From Tenacibaculum discolor (lineage in GTDB: Bacteria > Bacteroidota > Bacteroidia > Flavobacteriales > Flavobacteriaceae): a stretch of 64,000 nt of DNA. Within the stretch, counting starts at the first letter, position 1; the number at the start of each line of letters is the position of its first letter. Shown here piece after piece: positions 52,509 through 61,511 of the stretch. The stretch covers positions 248,001 through 312,000 of the forward strand of contig NZ_RCCS01000005.1 in NCBI RefSeq assembly GCF_003664185.1, in the 5' to 3' direction. A model generated the notes under the pieces. That model searched no databases. It had not been told where the DNA came from and worked only from the letters and a program-made list of their open reading frames with translations. A program made the position numbers and the translations under genes.

Positions 52509-53725
52509 TACTTATTCAAAAATTTAATTATAGAATACCCTATTTCCTTTCCTAAATTACAAGGTACAGCATTACCAATTTGTTTGTATTGTTGTGAAAC
52601 TGAACCTGCAAATTCCCAACTATCAGGAAAAGTCTGAATACGTGCATATTCTCTAACAGTAAATGGGCGAGTTTCATCAGGATGACACCGCTCAGTTTGT
52701 TTTTGAGCTGGGCTACACGTTAATGTTAAACAAGGTTCATCCCAACCAATTCTTCTTGCCATACCTGTCTTTCCACCACCTAAATAAAAACTTTTTCCCA
52801 TATATTCTTTTTGGATATCTATTGGTAAATCTCTCCAATATCCTTTAGGAGGAACTAAATCTAAAATTTGTTTTTTATGTTCAGGGTATTTTGAACCTTG
52901 TGAGTTAGGAACATTTTTATCATATAACTTTCCTTTTTTTAATGCGTCAGATAAATTATAAATAGTATTGTAAGGGGTTGGATATTCATATTTAATATCA
53001 ATATCTTTTCTAACTCCTACTAAAATTAAGCGTTCTCTTTTTTGTGGAACATTATAATTAATAGCTTTTAAAACTTGTACAGGAACTACGTTATATCCAA
53101 TTTCATCTAAAATAGAAATCATTCCTTGAAGTGTTTTTCCTTTTTCATGAGAAAGCAAACCTTTTACGTTTTCACCAATACAGATGATAGGGTTTACCTC
53201 TTGAACAACTCTAGCAAACTCATAAAACAAAGTTCCTCTAGCATCTTCTAAACCTAGTTTTTTTCCAGCATAACTAAATGCTTGACAAGGAAAACCACCA
53301 GTAACAATTTCAACTTTATTTTTATATTTTTCAAAATTGAAAGATTTAATATCTCCTTCTAAAACATTCCATTGAGGTCTGTTTTTTCTTAATGTTTCAC
53401 AAGCCCATTTGTCTATTTCGTTAAGAGCAGCACATTTTATTCCTGATTGTTCTAAACCAATAGCAAGACCACCTGCTCCAGCAAATAACTCTAGTACTTT
53501 ATATTCTTTGAGTGGAGTTTCAGTATTATCGATATTTTCATCTATTTCAGTAATTAATGGCTTTAAAAGAGAGTTTATATCTTCTTTTTTATAAACCCGA
53601 TAATTGCTCATGGGTTCGCGAACAGCATTTAACTTTCCTTCTCTATCCCATCTTCGTAAAGTTTCTTTACTTTTGCCCAACACATCAGCTGCCTCTGAAA
53701 TCGAATAGTATCCTTTTATAACCAT
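52454..53725 (-). CDS. DNA (cytosine-5) methyltransferase with N-terminal MerR-like HTH
   Basis: 423 residues from the ATG at 53725 (a second ATG 4 codons upstream at 53737 is possible). Residues about 4-53 (YYSISEAADVLGKSKETLRR, WDREGKLNAV) form a MerR-type winged helix-turn-helix. Then C5-methylase motifs: I LFAGAGGLAIGL, IV TGGFPCQAFSYAGKK (catalytic Cys), VI GENVKG, VIII QKRERLILVG, IX/X ARIQTFPDSWEF...QIGNAVP. It protects host DNA from the adjacent restriction enzyme. The fused HTH suggests autoregulation from direct repeats at its start. Confidence 0.92.
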   Translation of the reverse strand: MVIKGYYSISEAADVLGKSKETLRRWDREGKLNAVREPMSNYRVYKKEDINSLLKPLITEIDENIDNTETPLKEYKVLELFAGAGGLAIGLEQSGIKCAALNEIDKWACETLRKNRPQWNVLEGDIKSFNFEKYKNKVEIVTGGFPCQAFSYAGKKLGLEDARGTLFYEFARVVQEVNPIICIGENVKGLLSHEKGKTLQGMISILDEIGYNVVPVQVLKAINYNVPQKRERLILVGVRKDIDIKYEYPTPYNTIYNLSDALKKGKLYDKNVPNSQGSKYPEHKKQILDLVPPKGYWRDLPIDIQKEYMGKSFYLGGGKTGMARRIGWDEPCLTLTCSPAQKQTERCHPDETRPFTVREYARIQTFPDSWEFAGSVSQQYKQIGNAVPCNLGKEIGYSIIKFLNKYYSKINKSDSSISLAKAI

Positions 53726-53743
53726 ATTACACAACATTACACA
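53726..53743. promoter_or_regulatory. Direct repeat at the methyltransferase start (putative operator)
   Basis: On the plus strand ATTACACA-AC-ATTACACA: two identical 8-mers with a 10-bp period, so on the same face of the helix, directly upstream of the ATG at 53725 and spanning the alternative ATG. A third, weaker match (GGTTACAAA) follows. Fits a binding site for the fused MerR-like domain. Confidence 0.5.
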
Positions 53744-53807
53744 TTGGTTACAAATTTAAAATAAAAAATGAAATATAAAAGAAGTATTATCTTAATTAGA
53801 TAAAAAA

Positions 53808-54947
53808 CTAACTATACTTCACCTTACGTATAATTCGCATAGCCTCTTTATATTTTATGTAGGTGGTTTTATCTTCGAGGTTTTTAATATAATTTTTTGC
53901 TTTTTTTAGTTGTTGAGGAGCATTTTCAAATCCATTTAAATAGCAGATTAAGTAGGAGGTAGGTAATCGATACACATCTTCATGTTCAATAACCGAAAGC
54001 GGCTTTTTTCTCACAATCTTAGAAACAATACTATTGTTATTGTTGTAAATGAGCTGTAAAATATCGTTATGATATTGAGGAGCTTCAAAAAGAAATTCTG
54101 TAACAATATCATGCTTTCCATTATCTTTAAAATTGATAATCGTTTTTTCTAACGGATAACTTTTTTCACTCTTATCAATTCCTAAAACAATGTATTCAGT
54201 AATAATAAACGATTGTTCGTTGTAACTAATTTGCACATCATCTAATGCAGAAAAAAATAAACGAACTTGCTCGTTTACTAATTCAATATCAACTCGCGTA
54301 AAAAATTCTTCATTATTTATAATCTTCTTTTTTCCTGCCCAACAGAGCACAAATTGTTCTTTAAATACCTTGTATTGCGGATTGTATTCTGGCTTATGTT
54401 TGTCTATAAAATCAAAAACACCATCGAGAGTTAATTTGATATTGTTACTAGCATTTTTTTCAATAGCTTCAACAATAGCTTTATTGTTGTTTTTAATAAT
54501 AAAGTTTTTCTCAGTAGGCATAGAGTTGCTACCTCTACGATAAAAAATTGTACCTCTACGATACTTCCACGCATTTTTAGATAAAGAGGTAATTAATTTA
54601 GTAGGGTAAATAGTTACTAAGCCAATTACTTTATGACGTTGCAAACGAGGAAAAGGAACATTCTCGTATTCTATTTTTGGTGGATTATTCAGATAAGCAT
54701 TTACCAAATTTTGGATTTTACTATCATCGTAAAAATCTACACCAATAATTTTATTTTCTTCATCTTCAATACCAATAACAATATAAGAATTGTTGTTAGG
54801 GTTAGAATTAGAAAGAGCACAAACATGTTTTATAAACTTAGCTTTTCCTTCTTTAGAGCCTAAGGATAACTTTTGTTTTTTATCATAGAAACTATTCTCA
54901 TCGTTATGAGACAATAAATTTTTAATCAAAAGCCGTTTGTTAATCAC
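53808..54947 (-). CDS. AlbA_2 (Schlafen-type) DNA-binding domain protein
   Basis: 379 residues; start is GTG at 54947. LSLGSKEGKAKFIKHVCALS, NSYIVIGIEDEENKIIGVDF and FYRRGSNSMPTEKNFI are the AlbA_2 core (about 20-150), often annotated as an ATP-binding or Schlafen-AAA-like protein, though no Walker motifs are present here. The rest is a family-specific helical domain. It is 3 nt after the SDR stop, so in one operon with it; common in this arrangement in Flavobacteriaceae. Role unknown. Confidence 0.8.
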   Translation of the reverse strand: MINKRLLIKNLLSHNDENSFYDKKQKLSLGSKEGKAKFIKHVCALSNSNPNNNSYIVIGIEDEENKIIGVDFYDDSKIQNLVNAYLNNPPKIEYENVPFPRLQRHKVIGLVTIYPTKLITSLSKNAWKYRRGTIFYRRGSNSMPTEKNFIIKNNNKAIVEAIEKNASNNIKLTLDGVFDFIDKHKPEYNPQYKVFKEQFVLCWAGKKKIINNEEFFTRVDIELVNEQVRLFFSALDDVQISYNEQSFIITEYIVLGIDKSEKSYPLEKTIINFKDNGKHDIVTEFLFEAPQYHNDILQLIYNNNNSIVSKIVRKKPLSVIEHEDVYRLPTSYLICYLNGFENAPQQLKKAKNYIKNLEDKTTYIKYKEAMRIIRKVKYS

Positions 54948-54950
54948 AAC

Positions 54951-55706
54951 TTAAGCATTTTTGTTTACTATAGTTGCACTAGCTTGTGCTGTAGGATATA
55001 CGATTAAATCTTCAATATTAACATGGTACGGACGTGTAACTACAAAGTGAATAATATCTGCAATATCTTCAGGTTGCAATGCTTTGTAGCCTTGATATAC
55101 GGTTTTAGCTCTTTCAGAATCTCCTTTAAAACGAACGTCAGAAAATTCAGTTTCTACCAACCCAGGATGAATAGCGCTTACGCGAATATTATGTTGGTTT
55201 AAATCAATACGCATTCCCTTATTTAAAGCGTTTACAGCGAACTTTGATGCACAATACACATTTCCATTAGGGTACACATCTTTTCCTGCAATAGAACCAA
55301 TATTTACAATAAAGCCGTTGTTACGCTCTACCATTTGAGGAATAATTGCTTTTGAAACATATAAAAGACCTTTTACGTTTCCGTCAATCATAGCGTCCCA
55401 ATCTTCAATATTTCCATTTTGAATGCTGTCTAATCCATGAGCATTACCAGCATTGTTAATAAGAATATCAATATGTTTAAATTCATCAGGTAAACTATTG
55501 ATAGCATTTTGTACTTCTTCATTATAACGAACATCAAACTGAAGTATATGTACTTTGGTAAATTGTGATAGTTCTTGTTGAAGCTTTTGTAGCTTTTCTA
55601 TACGTCTACCACAAATAATTAAGTTAATGTTATTCTTAGCAAAAAGTTGAGCGGTTGCCTTACCAATACCTGAGGTTGCTCCTGTAATTAAAGCAGTTTG
55701 TTGCAT
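54951..55706 (-). CDS. SDR family NAD(P)-dependent oxidoreductase (YdfG-like)
   Basis: 251 residues. ALITGATSGIGKATAQLFAK is the cofactor motif, NNAG at about 90, and the catalytic tetrad S-Y-K in VNIGSIAGK and YCASKFAVNALN. Closest in layout to YdfG, a 3-hydroxy acid/serine dehydrogenase with broad substrates. Upstream partner of the AlbA_2 gene. Confidence 0.9.
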   Translation of the reverse strand: MQQTALITGATSGIGKATAQLFAKNNINLIICGRRIEKLQKLQQELSQFTKVHILQFDVRYNEEVQNAINSLPDEFKHIDILINNAGNAHGLDSIQNGNIEDWDAMIDGNVKGLLYVSKAIIPQMVERNNGFIVNIGSIAGKDVYPNGNVYCASKFAVNALNKGMRIDLNQHNIRVSAIHPGLVETEFSDVRFKGDSERAKTVYQGYKALQPEDIADIIHFVVTRPYHVNIEDLIVYPTAQASATIVNKNA

Positions 55707-55766
55707 GGTGTTTTGTTTTGTATAAAGGTAAAGTTTTTTATGTTAAGCTACTATTATAAAATGAAA

Positions 55767-55793
55767 AACCGCCCCTTGCGGAGCGGTTCCTTT
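55767..55793 (-). terminator. Terminator of the lipoprotein gene at 55.8-56.8 kb
   Basis: AACCGC...GCGGTT with a GC-rich loop, flanked by an A-run on the left that reads as a U-run on the minus strand. Confidence 0.75.
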
Positions 55794-55840
55794 TAGTTGG
55801 CTACTACACCAACCAAAAATCAACTAACCAAACTTTATTT

Positions 55841-56758
55841 TTATTTCCTTTTCGGAACTGTTTCTCTTTCTATTTTAGTACGCTTTCTACCACTATTTCT
55901 TACAGCTGGTTTAGCAGTACTTGTTTTTTCTCCTTTTAGATACTGTATAAATCCTCTTCCAGAAAAAACATATGTTGTTTGTGAACTAACATGGTATAAC
56001 CTTATTGTTTCGTCATTTATAACGGTTAAATCAAACTCTTCAGTATCTCCGTTATCATAATTAAGTGTTAAATATTTTAAATTTTCTTCACCCTGAACAT
56101 CACGAACTATATAGCTTCCTTTAAAGTCCCAACTTATGTAATCAATATTTGTGCCAAAAGGGTCGTGAGACGAGTAGAATGTTACATCATTTTCAGGAGT
56201 AAACTGTAAATAATTTTCATAATCAAATGGGTTTTCAACACCATTAAACCTTTCAGTTCTTTCCCAAGCTTCAAACTCTTGTAAAAAATACTCAATATTA
56301 TCGTAGAACAACATGTCATAATCAAAAGTGTTTACTTGGTAACCTACTAAATAATAACTGACATTCTGAGATAAATCATCAATTCTAATTTCGTTACTAG
56401 AAAGTTGTACTACATCAAATTCAAAATAACCATCTACATCATGACGAGTTTCTAAAACGGTTCCGTATGTACCATAGTTACCTACAGCTATTCCAAAACC
56501 ATTTCCTGTTTTACCAATATCTACAATATTGTTATTTGCATACATGGTTCCGTTTAAAAAAGAAATAGTAAAAGCTCTTGATAAAAAAGGAACTTCGCCA
56601 CTACCTGTTGTTCTGTGATAATCTACATACCATAAATCATAACTTGAAATATATTCGTTTAATGAAAAACCATCATCCACAATTTCATTTCTTACAACAC
56701 ACGACGTAAGTGTTACACTACTAATAAGTAGTACTAAAAGTAATTTTATACGTTTCAT
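55841..56758 (-). CDS. Hypothetical lipoprotein
   Basis: 305 residues from the ATG at 56758 (two in-frame codons earlier is possible). Signal peptide with lipobox LTSC (Cys20), then VVRNEIVDDG and a tyrosine- and aspartate-rich beta protein (YISSYDLWYVDYHRTTG, LTLNYDNGDTEEFDLTVIND). The C-terminus is basic (RNSGRKRTKIERETVPKRK). Similar to unnamed flavobacterial nicotinate-like lipoproteins; no family recognised with confidence. Probably in the outer membrane. Confidence 0.65.
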   Translation of the reverse strand: MKRIKLLLVLLISSVTLTSCVVRNEIVDDGFSLNEYISSYDLWYVDYHRTTGSGEVPFLSRAFTISFLNGTMYANNNIVDIGKTGNGFGIAVGNYGTYGTVLETRHDVDGYFEFDVVQLSSNEIRIDDLSQNVSYYLVGYQVNTFDYDMLFYDNIEYFLQEFEAWERTERFNGVENPFDYENYLQFTPENDVTFYSSHDPFGTNIDYISWDFKGSYIVRDVQGEENLKYLTLNYDNGDTEEFDLTVINDETIRLYHVSSQTTYVFSGRGFIQYLKGEKTSTAKPAVRNSGRKRTKIERETVPKRK

Positions 56759-56815
56759 AAGCATTCGTTTTATGGTTATGCTTATAAGTTTTCAAATTAC
56801 GTGCCAAAAATAAAA

Positions 56816-56837
56816 AACACCTCAAAAAAGAGGTGTT
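56816..56837 (-). terminator. Terminator of the 156-residue lipoprotein gene
   Basis: AACACCTC-AAAAAA-GAGGTGTT with an A-run on the left side (U-run on the minus strand), 25 nt past the stop. Confidence 0.8.
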
Positions 56838-56861
56838 CCAAACTATTTTATGCTAAGATTT

Positions 56862-57332
56862 TTATTGCATAAAAACCTTATCTTTTTTTACAATGTTTTC
56901 TACTTTAACGTAGTATGTTTCCTCTCCTTTTATATAAGAAATCATTGCTTCATTCTCTTTTAACTCAAAAGGAAATTCTTCTGTAGGAGTATTAGGGGTA
57001 TTTCCAAACTCTTTTTTAGGATCCGCATGTAAAATGATATCTTTTCTATCATTAGATGAGGTTTTATAACGTGCAGCGATATATTGTTTATCGTTATGTT
57101 GCTCAACAACAGCTTCAGTTATTTTGTTTTGAAAGTATACTTTTTGAAAATTAACAGGTTTTTCAGCAGTAAAATTAATAATCAAGTTAGTTGAGTTATA
57201 ACTACCTTTTACACCTCCTGTTACATGAGAATAACTTGCTGATTCTATTTTGAAAGGGTGATTATTTTCCATTTTTACACTTGCGCATTTCGTAAAGCTT
57301 AAAGCTAAAATTAAGATTCCAATTAATTTCAT
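56862..57332 (-). CDS. Hypothetical lipoprotein
   Basis: 156 residues. Signal MKLIGILILALSFTKC with a lipobox-like cysteine at 16, then ASVKMENNHPF. A beta-rich domain follows (FKIESASYSHVTGGVKGSYN, STNLIINFTAEKPVNFQKVY). No family recognised. A TATATTTG -7-like box lies at 57392-57385 in the divergent gap to the FAD oxidoreductase gene. Confidence 0.65.
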   Translation of the reverse strand: MKLIGILILALSFTKCASVKMENNHPFKIESASYSHVTGGVKGSYNSTNLIINFTAEKPVNFQKVYFQNKITEAVVEQHNDKQYIAARYKTSSNDRKDIILHADPKKEFGNTPNTPTEEFPFELKENEAMISYIKGEETYYVKVENIVKKDKVFMQ

Positions 57333-57403
57333 AGAGTTGTTTTTTAATGTTTAAATTTAGACATTCAAGGAGTGTGCCAAGTCACAAATATAATCAGATT
57401 TAT

Positions 57404-58519
57404 ATGATATTGAATTTCAGTTACTGGGAACTAAAAGAATGGTTTACAAATATTGATTTTACTGTAGTAGGAAGTGGAATTGTGGGATTAAATTGTGCGC
57501 TACAGTTACGAGAAAAATACCCCAAGGCAAAAATTCTAGTTTTAGAAAAAGGAATGTTACCACAAGGAGCTAGTACTAAAAATGCAGGTTTTGCTTGCTT
57601 TGGGAGTTTATCAGAATTAATCGATGATTTACAAACACATACAGAAGAAGAGGTTTTTAACTTGGTAAAAAAACGATGGGAAGGATTACAGCTTTTAAGA
57701 ACTACGTTAGGTGATAAAAACATCGATTTTCAACAAAATAAAGGTTATGAATTGTTTTTAACAAACGAGTTATATGAATCTTGTTTGTATAAAAAAGAAA
57801 CAATTAACAAGCTTTTACAACCATTATTTAATTCAGATGTTTTTACGGTAGATTATAATAAGTTTAGCTTTCAAAACATCCATAAAAACTACATAACCAA
57901 TCAATTTGAAGGCCAGATTGATACTGGTAAAATGGCTGCAAAGTTGTTAGAAAAGGTATTGTCTTCAGGAATAAAAATTATTAACAACATTCAAGTTGAA
58001 AAATTTATTGAAAGCAATGAGCAAGTAGTGGTTGAAACAAACCAAATTACATTTAACACAAAAAAGCTATTTATTGCTACCAATGGCTTCGCAAATGAAT
58101 TGTTAAATGAAAATGTAAAACCAGCAAGAGCACAAGTATTAATTACGAAGCCAATTAAAGATCTACATATCAAAGGAACTTTTCACTTAGATAAAGGATA
58201 TTATTATTTTAGAAATATTGATAATAGAATTTTGTTTGGAGGAGGAAGAAACCTTGATTTTAAAGGGGAAGAAACGACTGAATTTGGACAAACTGCACTT
58301 ATTCAAAACAAGCTAGAAGAAGTCTTAAAGACAACAATTTTACCAAATACTAAATTTGAAATAGAGCATCGTTGGAGTGGAATTATGGGTGTTGGAAATC
58401 AGAAAAAAACTATTGTAAAACAGCTTTCAAATAATGTGTTTTGTGGAGTTCGTTTAGGTGGAATGGGTGTAGCCATTGGAAGCTTAGTAGGGAAGGAGTT
58501 AGCTGAACTTGTGGATTAA
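57404..58519 (+). CDS. FAD-dependent oxidoreductase (DAO family)
   Basis: 371 residues from the ATG at 57404 (a frame 19 codons longer has no supporting homology). FTVVGSGIVGLNCALQLREK is the FAD motif, GASTKNAGFACFGS a family block, and GGGRN plus IEHRWSGIMG the C-terminal DAO signatures. Oxidises an amine or amino acid; substrate unknown, similar to glycine/D-amino-acid oxidases (ThiO/DadA-like). Its end overlaps the frame upstream of the Gre-like gene, with which it may be co-transcribed. Confidence 0.85.
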   Translation: MILNFSYWELKEWFTNIDFTVVGSGIVGLNCALQLREKYPKAKILVLEKGMLPQGASTKNAGFACFGSLSELIDDLQTHTEEEVFNLVKKRWEGLQLLRTTLGDKNIDFQQNKGYELFLTNELYESCLYKKETINKLLQPLFNSDVFTVDYNKFSFQNIHKNYITNQFEGQIDTGKMAAKLLEKVLSSGIKIINNIQVEKFIESNEQVVVETNQITFNTKKLFIATNGFANELLNENVKPARAQVLITKPIKDLHIKGTFHLDKGYYYFRNIDNRILFGGGRNLDFKGEETTEFGQTALIQNKLEEVLKTTILPNTKFEIEHRWSGIMGVGNQKKTIVKQLSNNVFCGVRLGGMGVAIGSLVGKELAELVD

Positions 58520-58535
58520 TGATAATGATGTTTAC

Positions 58536-58994
58536 ATGGGTAAAATAAATATTAAAGAGGAATTATATAAACAATGTGAGTTGTTTGTAAACAAACGTTT
58601 ACAAACAGTAGAAGAAACAATTACCTCTCATCAACAAGCTTTGCAAGCTGAAACAAAAAGTTCAGCAGGAGATAAGCATGAAACTGGTAGAGCAATGCTA
58701 CAGTTAGAAATGGAAAAAGCGAGTCAACAACTTAGTGGAATTGCTCAAATGAAAGAAACACTAGCTAAAATTAATACAGATACAATTTCAAAAGTAGCCC
58801 ATTTAGGTAGTGTGGTTACAACTTCAACTATTAATTATTTTATTAGTGTGAGTGTAGGGTTGTTAATAGTAAAAGAGAAAAAATACTTTGCTGTTTCTCC
58901 GTCGTCACCTATAGGAAAGTTAATTTTAGGGAAAAAGGAAGGAGAATCTTTTGAGTTCAATGGAGCAAAAAACACCATAAAAGAAATTTTTTAG
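58536..58994 (+). CDS. GreA/GreB-like protein
   Basis: 152 residues from the ATG at 58536. The first half is a coiled coil (about 1-80: ELYKQCELFVNKRLQTVEET, AMLQLEMEKASQQL), the second a beta-barrel with SPSSPIGKLILGKKEGESFE, the SPLG-like signature of the GreA/GreB C-terminal domain. Gre factors rescue backtracked RNA polymerase; whether this short form does is unknown. In databases such proteins are often mislabelled. 17 nt after the DAO stop. Confidence 0.65.
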   Translation: MGKINIKEELYKQCELFVNKRLQTVEETITSHQQALQAETKSSAGDKHETGRAMLQLEMEKASQQLSGIAQMKETLAKINTDTISKVAHLGSVVTTSTINYFISVSVGLLIVKEKKYFAVSPSSPIGKLILGKKEGESFEFNGAKNTIKEIF

Positions 58995-59031
58995 AAAAAA
59001 AGGTAGGGTAAAATAAAAGTTACTTGTTTTA

Positions 59032-59059
59032 GTTCTGGAAAGGTTGTTATAACCAGAAC
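59032..59059. other. Inverted repeat after the Gre-like gene
   Basis: GTTCTGG/CCAGAAC with a 14-nt loop that contains GGTT/AACC. Precedes a second hairpin; perhaps an attenuator or transcript end. Confidence 0.35.
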
Positions 59060-59182
59060 AGAAAAAGAAGCTATAATACACTTTTATCTTTTGGTGTTTA
59101 GACGGTAAGGGTGTATTTTTTTTAGAAAAATAATTTATTTTAAGATAGTTGAGTAATAATTATTGAGATAGTTATTATTGGT

Positions 59183-60118
59183 TTAAACAGTCTCTTTTAA
59201 CTTAAAAGAGACTGTTTTTTTATGCTCAATATTTTCAAAGTGATTTATAAAAATTGATTGGTTATTGTATGCAACTTCTATTAACCAGTACCCACCTTTA
59301 AAGTAAGATTTCAACACAGTTCCTTCTAGTTTTGATTTTTCTTTAGTAATCTCAAGTAAACTAGGGTAAAGTAGTAATGTTTGTTTGTTAATAGTAAGCT
59401 CATTTACGTCATCAAACAAAGAAGCAATGTATTTTTCCTTCGGATTTTTATATAGGTTTGAAGGGCTATCATGGGCAATAATTTGATGATTACGAATAAC
59501 CATCATAGTATCAGCAAAAGAAAGTGCATCATTCCCGTCATGTGTTGCTACAATACAAGCAATATTTTTCTTTTTTAAATATGCAAATAGTCGTCTTCTT
59601 AACGAGTTCTTTTTAAAGTTATCTATTTGACTAAAAGGTTCATCTAACAATAATAATTCTGGTTCTTTAGCTAAGGCTCTAGCAATAGCTACTCTTTGTT
59701 GCTGTCCACCACTTAAGTTTTTAACTTTTTCGTTTGCCAATTCGGTCATTTCAATAACTTCAAGAAGTTCTTTTGTTCTTTCTTCAGCTTCTTTTGGGTA
59801 AAACCTAGATAAAAACTTCTTAATATTTTCACTTACTGATGTAAAAGGCATCAAATCAAAATCTTGTGCGACATATTTAAAAAACTCCATTCCTGGAACT
59901 AAATGATGCTCAGGACCTAAAATTTGAATATCATTCCAAAATAAATCCCCTTTATCAATATCAATTAGACCATATACAATTTTTAAAAGAGTAGATTTTC
60001 CACATCCGCTTTCTCCCATTATACATAAATGTTCTCCTTTATGTAAAGTAAAATGGATGTTTTCTAAAGTTTTTTCTTTTGATGGATAGGTAAATGAAAT
60101 ATTGTTTACTTGTAGCAT
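59183..60118 (-). CDS. ABC transporter ATP-binding protein
   Basis: 311 residues from the ATG at 60118 (14 in-frame codons upstream lack homology). Walker A MGESGCGKSTLLK (about 34-46), signature LSGGQQQRVAIARAL, Walker B LLLLDEPFSQIDN and the H-loop histidine in VATHDGND are complete. C-terminal domain (after about 235) of unknown regulatory function. No permease lies nearby in the window; it resembles the metal/polyamine-importer ATPases by eye. The final codons form part of the hairpin that ends the convergent operon. Confidence 0.88.
   Translation of the reverse strand: MLQVNNISFTYPSKEKTLENIHFTLHKGEHLCIMGESGCGKSTLLKIVYGLIDIDKGDLFWNDIQILGPEHHLVPGMEFFKYVAQDFDLMPFTSVSENIKKFLSRFYPKEAEERTKELLEVIEMTELANEKVKNLSGGQQQRVAIARALAKEPELLLLDEPFSQIDNFKKNSLRRRLFAYLKKKNIACIVATHDGNDALSFADTMMVIRNHQIIAHDSPSNLYKNPKEKYIASLFDDVNELTINKQTLLLYPSLLEITKEKSKLEGTVLKSYFKGGYWLIEVAYNNQSIFINHFENIEHKKTVSFKLKETV
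59185..59221 (+). terminator. Terminator embedded in the 3' end of the ABC gene
   Basis: AAACAGTCTCTTTTAA-C-TTAAAAGAGACTGTTT, a 16-bp perfect stem with a 1-nt loop, then a T-run: an intrinsic terminator for the plus-strand genes ending near 59.0 kb. Its left arm contains the stop codon and last codons of the minus-strand ATPase. Confidence 0.85.
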
Positions 60119-60315
60119 AGGTGCAAAAATACATAAAGGACTAAGATAAATTATAAACATGATTTTTCATTTCAAGTTTCTCTCTAAACATTCTTTTTTT
60201 AAGAATTAGACCTAGGTATATTTGTTATAAATGGGATGAAAAGTTTTTTAAAAAAAATGCAATAGAAAAGAAAAAGTACGTCTTTATAATTGAGGAGCTC
60301 AAAGAAAGCCTGTAA

Positions 60316-60846
60316 ATGAACCAAGAAACGGAAAATAAAAAGAAATTAAAAGCCTTTTTTGATAAAGAATATGGTGCTCTTAAGTCTTACGTTGGAACTA
60401 AAATTAAACAAAGTATTCATCAAGATGCAGAAGATATTATTCAAGAAGTTGCTTTAAAGTTGTTTTCTGGAGTAAGTGGAAATTCACCTATAAACAATGT
60501 AGCTAGTTTTGTTTATAGATCCTTAAAAAATAAAATCATTGATAATTTAAGAAAAAAGAAATACGAAGCTTCGGCTTCAGATATTGATGAAATGAAACTG
60601 ATTGAATTTACAGAGGTTTTATATGGATCTCCTGATAATGCATATTCTGAAGTAATGAAAAAGGAGCTAGAACTAAAAATAATGAATCTTAAACCAGTAT
60701 ATAAGGAAATAATTATAGCTATTGATTTTGAAGGATATACATACAAAGAACTATCGGAAGAACTAGAAGTACCTGTTGGAACATTAATGTCAAGAAGACA
60801 TAGAGCGTTAGGAATTCTACTGAGAAAAATTGAAAACAAAAAATAA
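60316..60846 (+). CDS. RNA polymerase sigma factor (ECF type)
   Basis: 176 residues. Region 2 IHQDAEDIIQEVALKLFSG (about 35-53) and region 4 YKELSEELEVPVGTLMSRRH (about 142-161). Probably controls an envelope or metal-stress regulon, including its own operon. Ten nucleotides before the next gene. No anti-sigma factor with a ZAS motif is obvious; the membrane protein downstream may take that role. Confidence 0.85.
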   Translation: MNQETENKKKLKAFFDKEYGALKSYVGTKIKQSIHQDAEDIIQEVALKLFSGVSGNSPINNVASFVYRSLKNKIIDNLRKKKYEASASDIDEMKLIEFTEVLYGSPDNAYSEVMKKELELKIMNLKPVYKEIIIAIDFEGYTYKELSEELEVPVGTLMSRRHRALGILLRKIENKK

Positions 60847-60855
60847 AAATAAAAA

Positions 60856-61275
60856 ATGGAAAATTTGTTTAAAGAACGAAGAGATGGAGAGTCTCCAGGA
60901 ATATTTATAGGAAGAATAATATTCGGAATAATTGCAGTTTTAGTGTTAGCAATACTTTTTGGGTATGCAATTATGTGGCTTTGGAATAACCTTATGCCAG
61001 ATATTTTTGGGTTACCAGTTATTAACTACTGGCAAGCAGTAGGGCTATTTATTTTAGCTAAAATTTTATTTTCATCTAGTGAATGTGGAGGAAAACATAA
61101 ATCGAAGAAATATTCAAACAAAAGAAGAAAACACAAATTTAAATCACATTTTGAAAAGAACTGTAAAGGAAATTTTTCAGATTGGGAACATTATGATAGG
61201 TTTTGGGAAGAAGAAGGTAGTGAAGCTTATCGAAAATATGTAGACAAATTAAATAAAGAAACGGAACAAGAATAA
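60856..61275 (+). CDS. Membrane protein in the sigma-factor operon
   Basis: 139 residues. Two hydrophobic helices (about 18-38 and 56-72: IIFGIIAVLVLAILFGYAI, YWQAVGLFILAKILF) and a basic, histidine- and lysine-rich cytoplasmic tail (GGKHKSKKYSNKRRKHKFKS) followed by an acidic C-terminus. Second of three genes; plausible regulator of the sigma factor. Conserved next to ECF sigma factors in Flavobacteriaceae as far as I remember. Confidence 0.65.
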   Translation: MENLFKERRDGESPGIFIGRIIFGIIAVLVLAILFGYAIMWLWNNLMPDIFGLPVINYWQAVGLFILAKILFSSSECGGKHKSKKYSNKRRKHKFKSHFEKNCKGNFSDWEHYDRFWEEEGSEAYRKYVDKLNKETEQE

Positions 61276-61288
61276 AAACCAGTGAGTT

Positions 61289-61507
61289 ATGAAACTATTC
61301 ATTTATGGAACCGATATTGACACAAAGAAGAAAGAAGAATCTATACGTCAGTTATTTAATCAAGATAATAATATAATTAATGTATCAATTGATCTTGAAG
61401 ATGTTGATAATGTTTTAAGAATAGAGGCAACAGATATTACAACAGAAGCTGATATTATAAATAAGGTAAAAGAAAAAGGGTTTAACTGTATGGAATTAGC
61501 AGATTAA
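61289..61507 (+). CDS. HMA-like small protein lacking the metal-binding CxxC
   Basis: 72 residues with the ferredoxin-like fold rhythm of heavy-metal-associated domains (MKLFIYGTDIDTKKKEESIR, then NVSIDLEDVDNVLRIEATDI, TTEADIINKVKEKGFNCMEL). The GMTCxxC metal loop is replaced by GTDIDTK, so it probably does not bind metal in the usual way. Third gene of the sigma-factor operon, 13 nt after the membrane protein; small regulator or degenerate chaperone. Confidence 0.65.
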   Translation: MKLFIYGTDIDTKKKEESIRQLFNQDNNIINVSIDLEDVDNVLRIEATDITTEADIINKVKEKGFNCMELAD

Positions 61508-61511
61508 ACAT

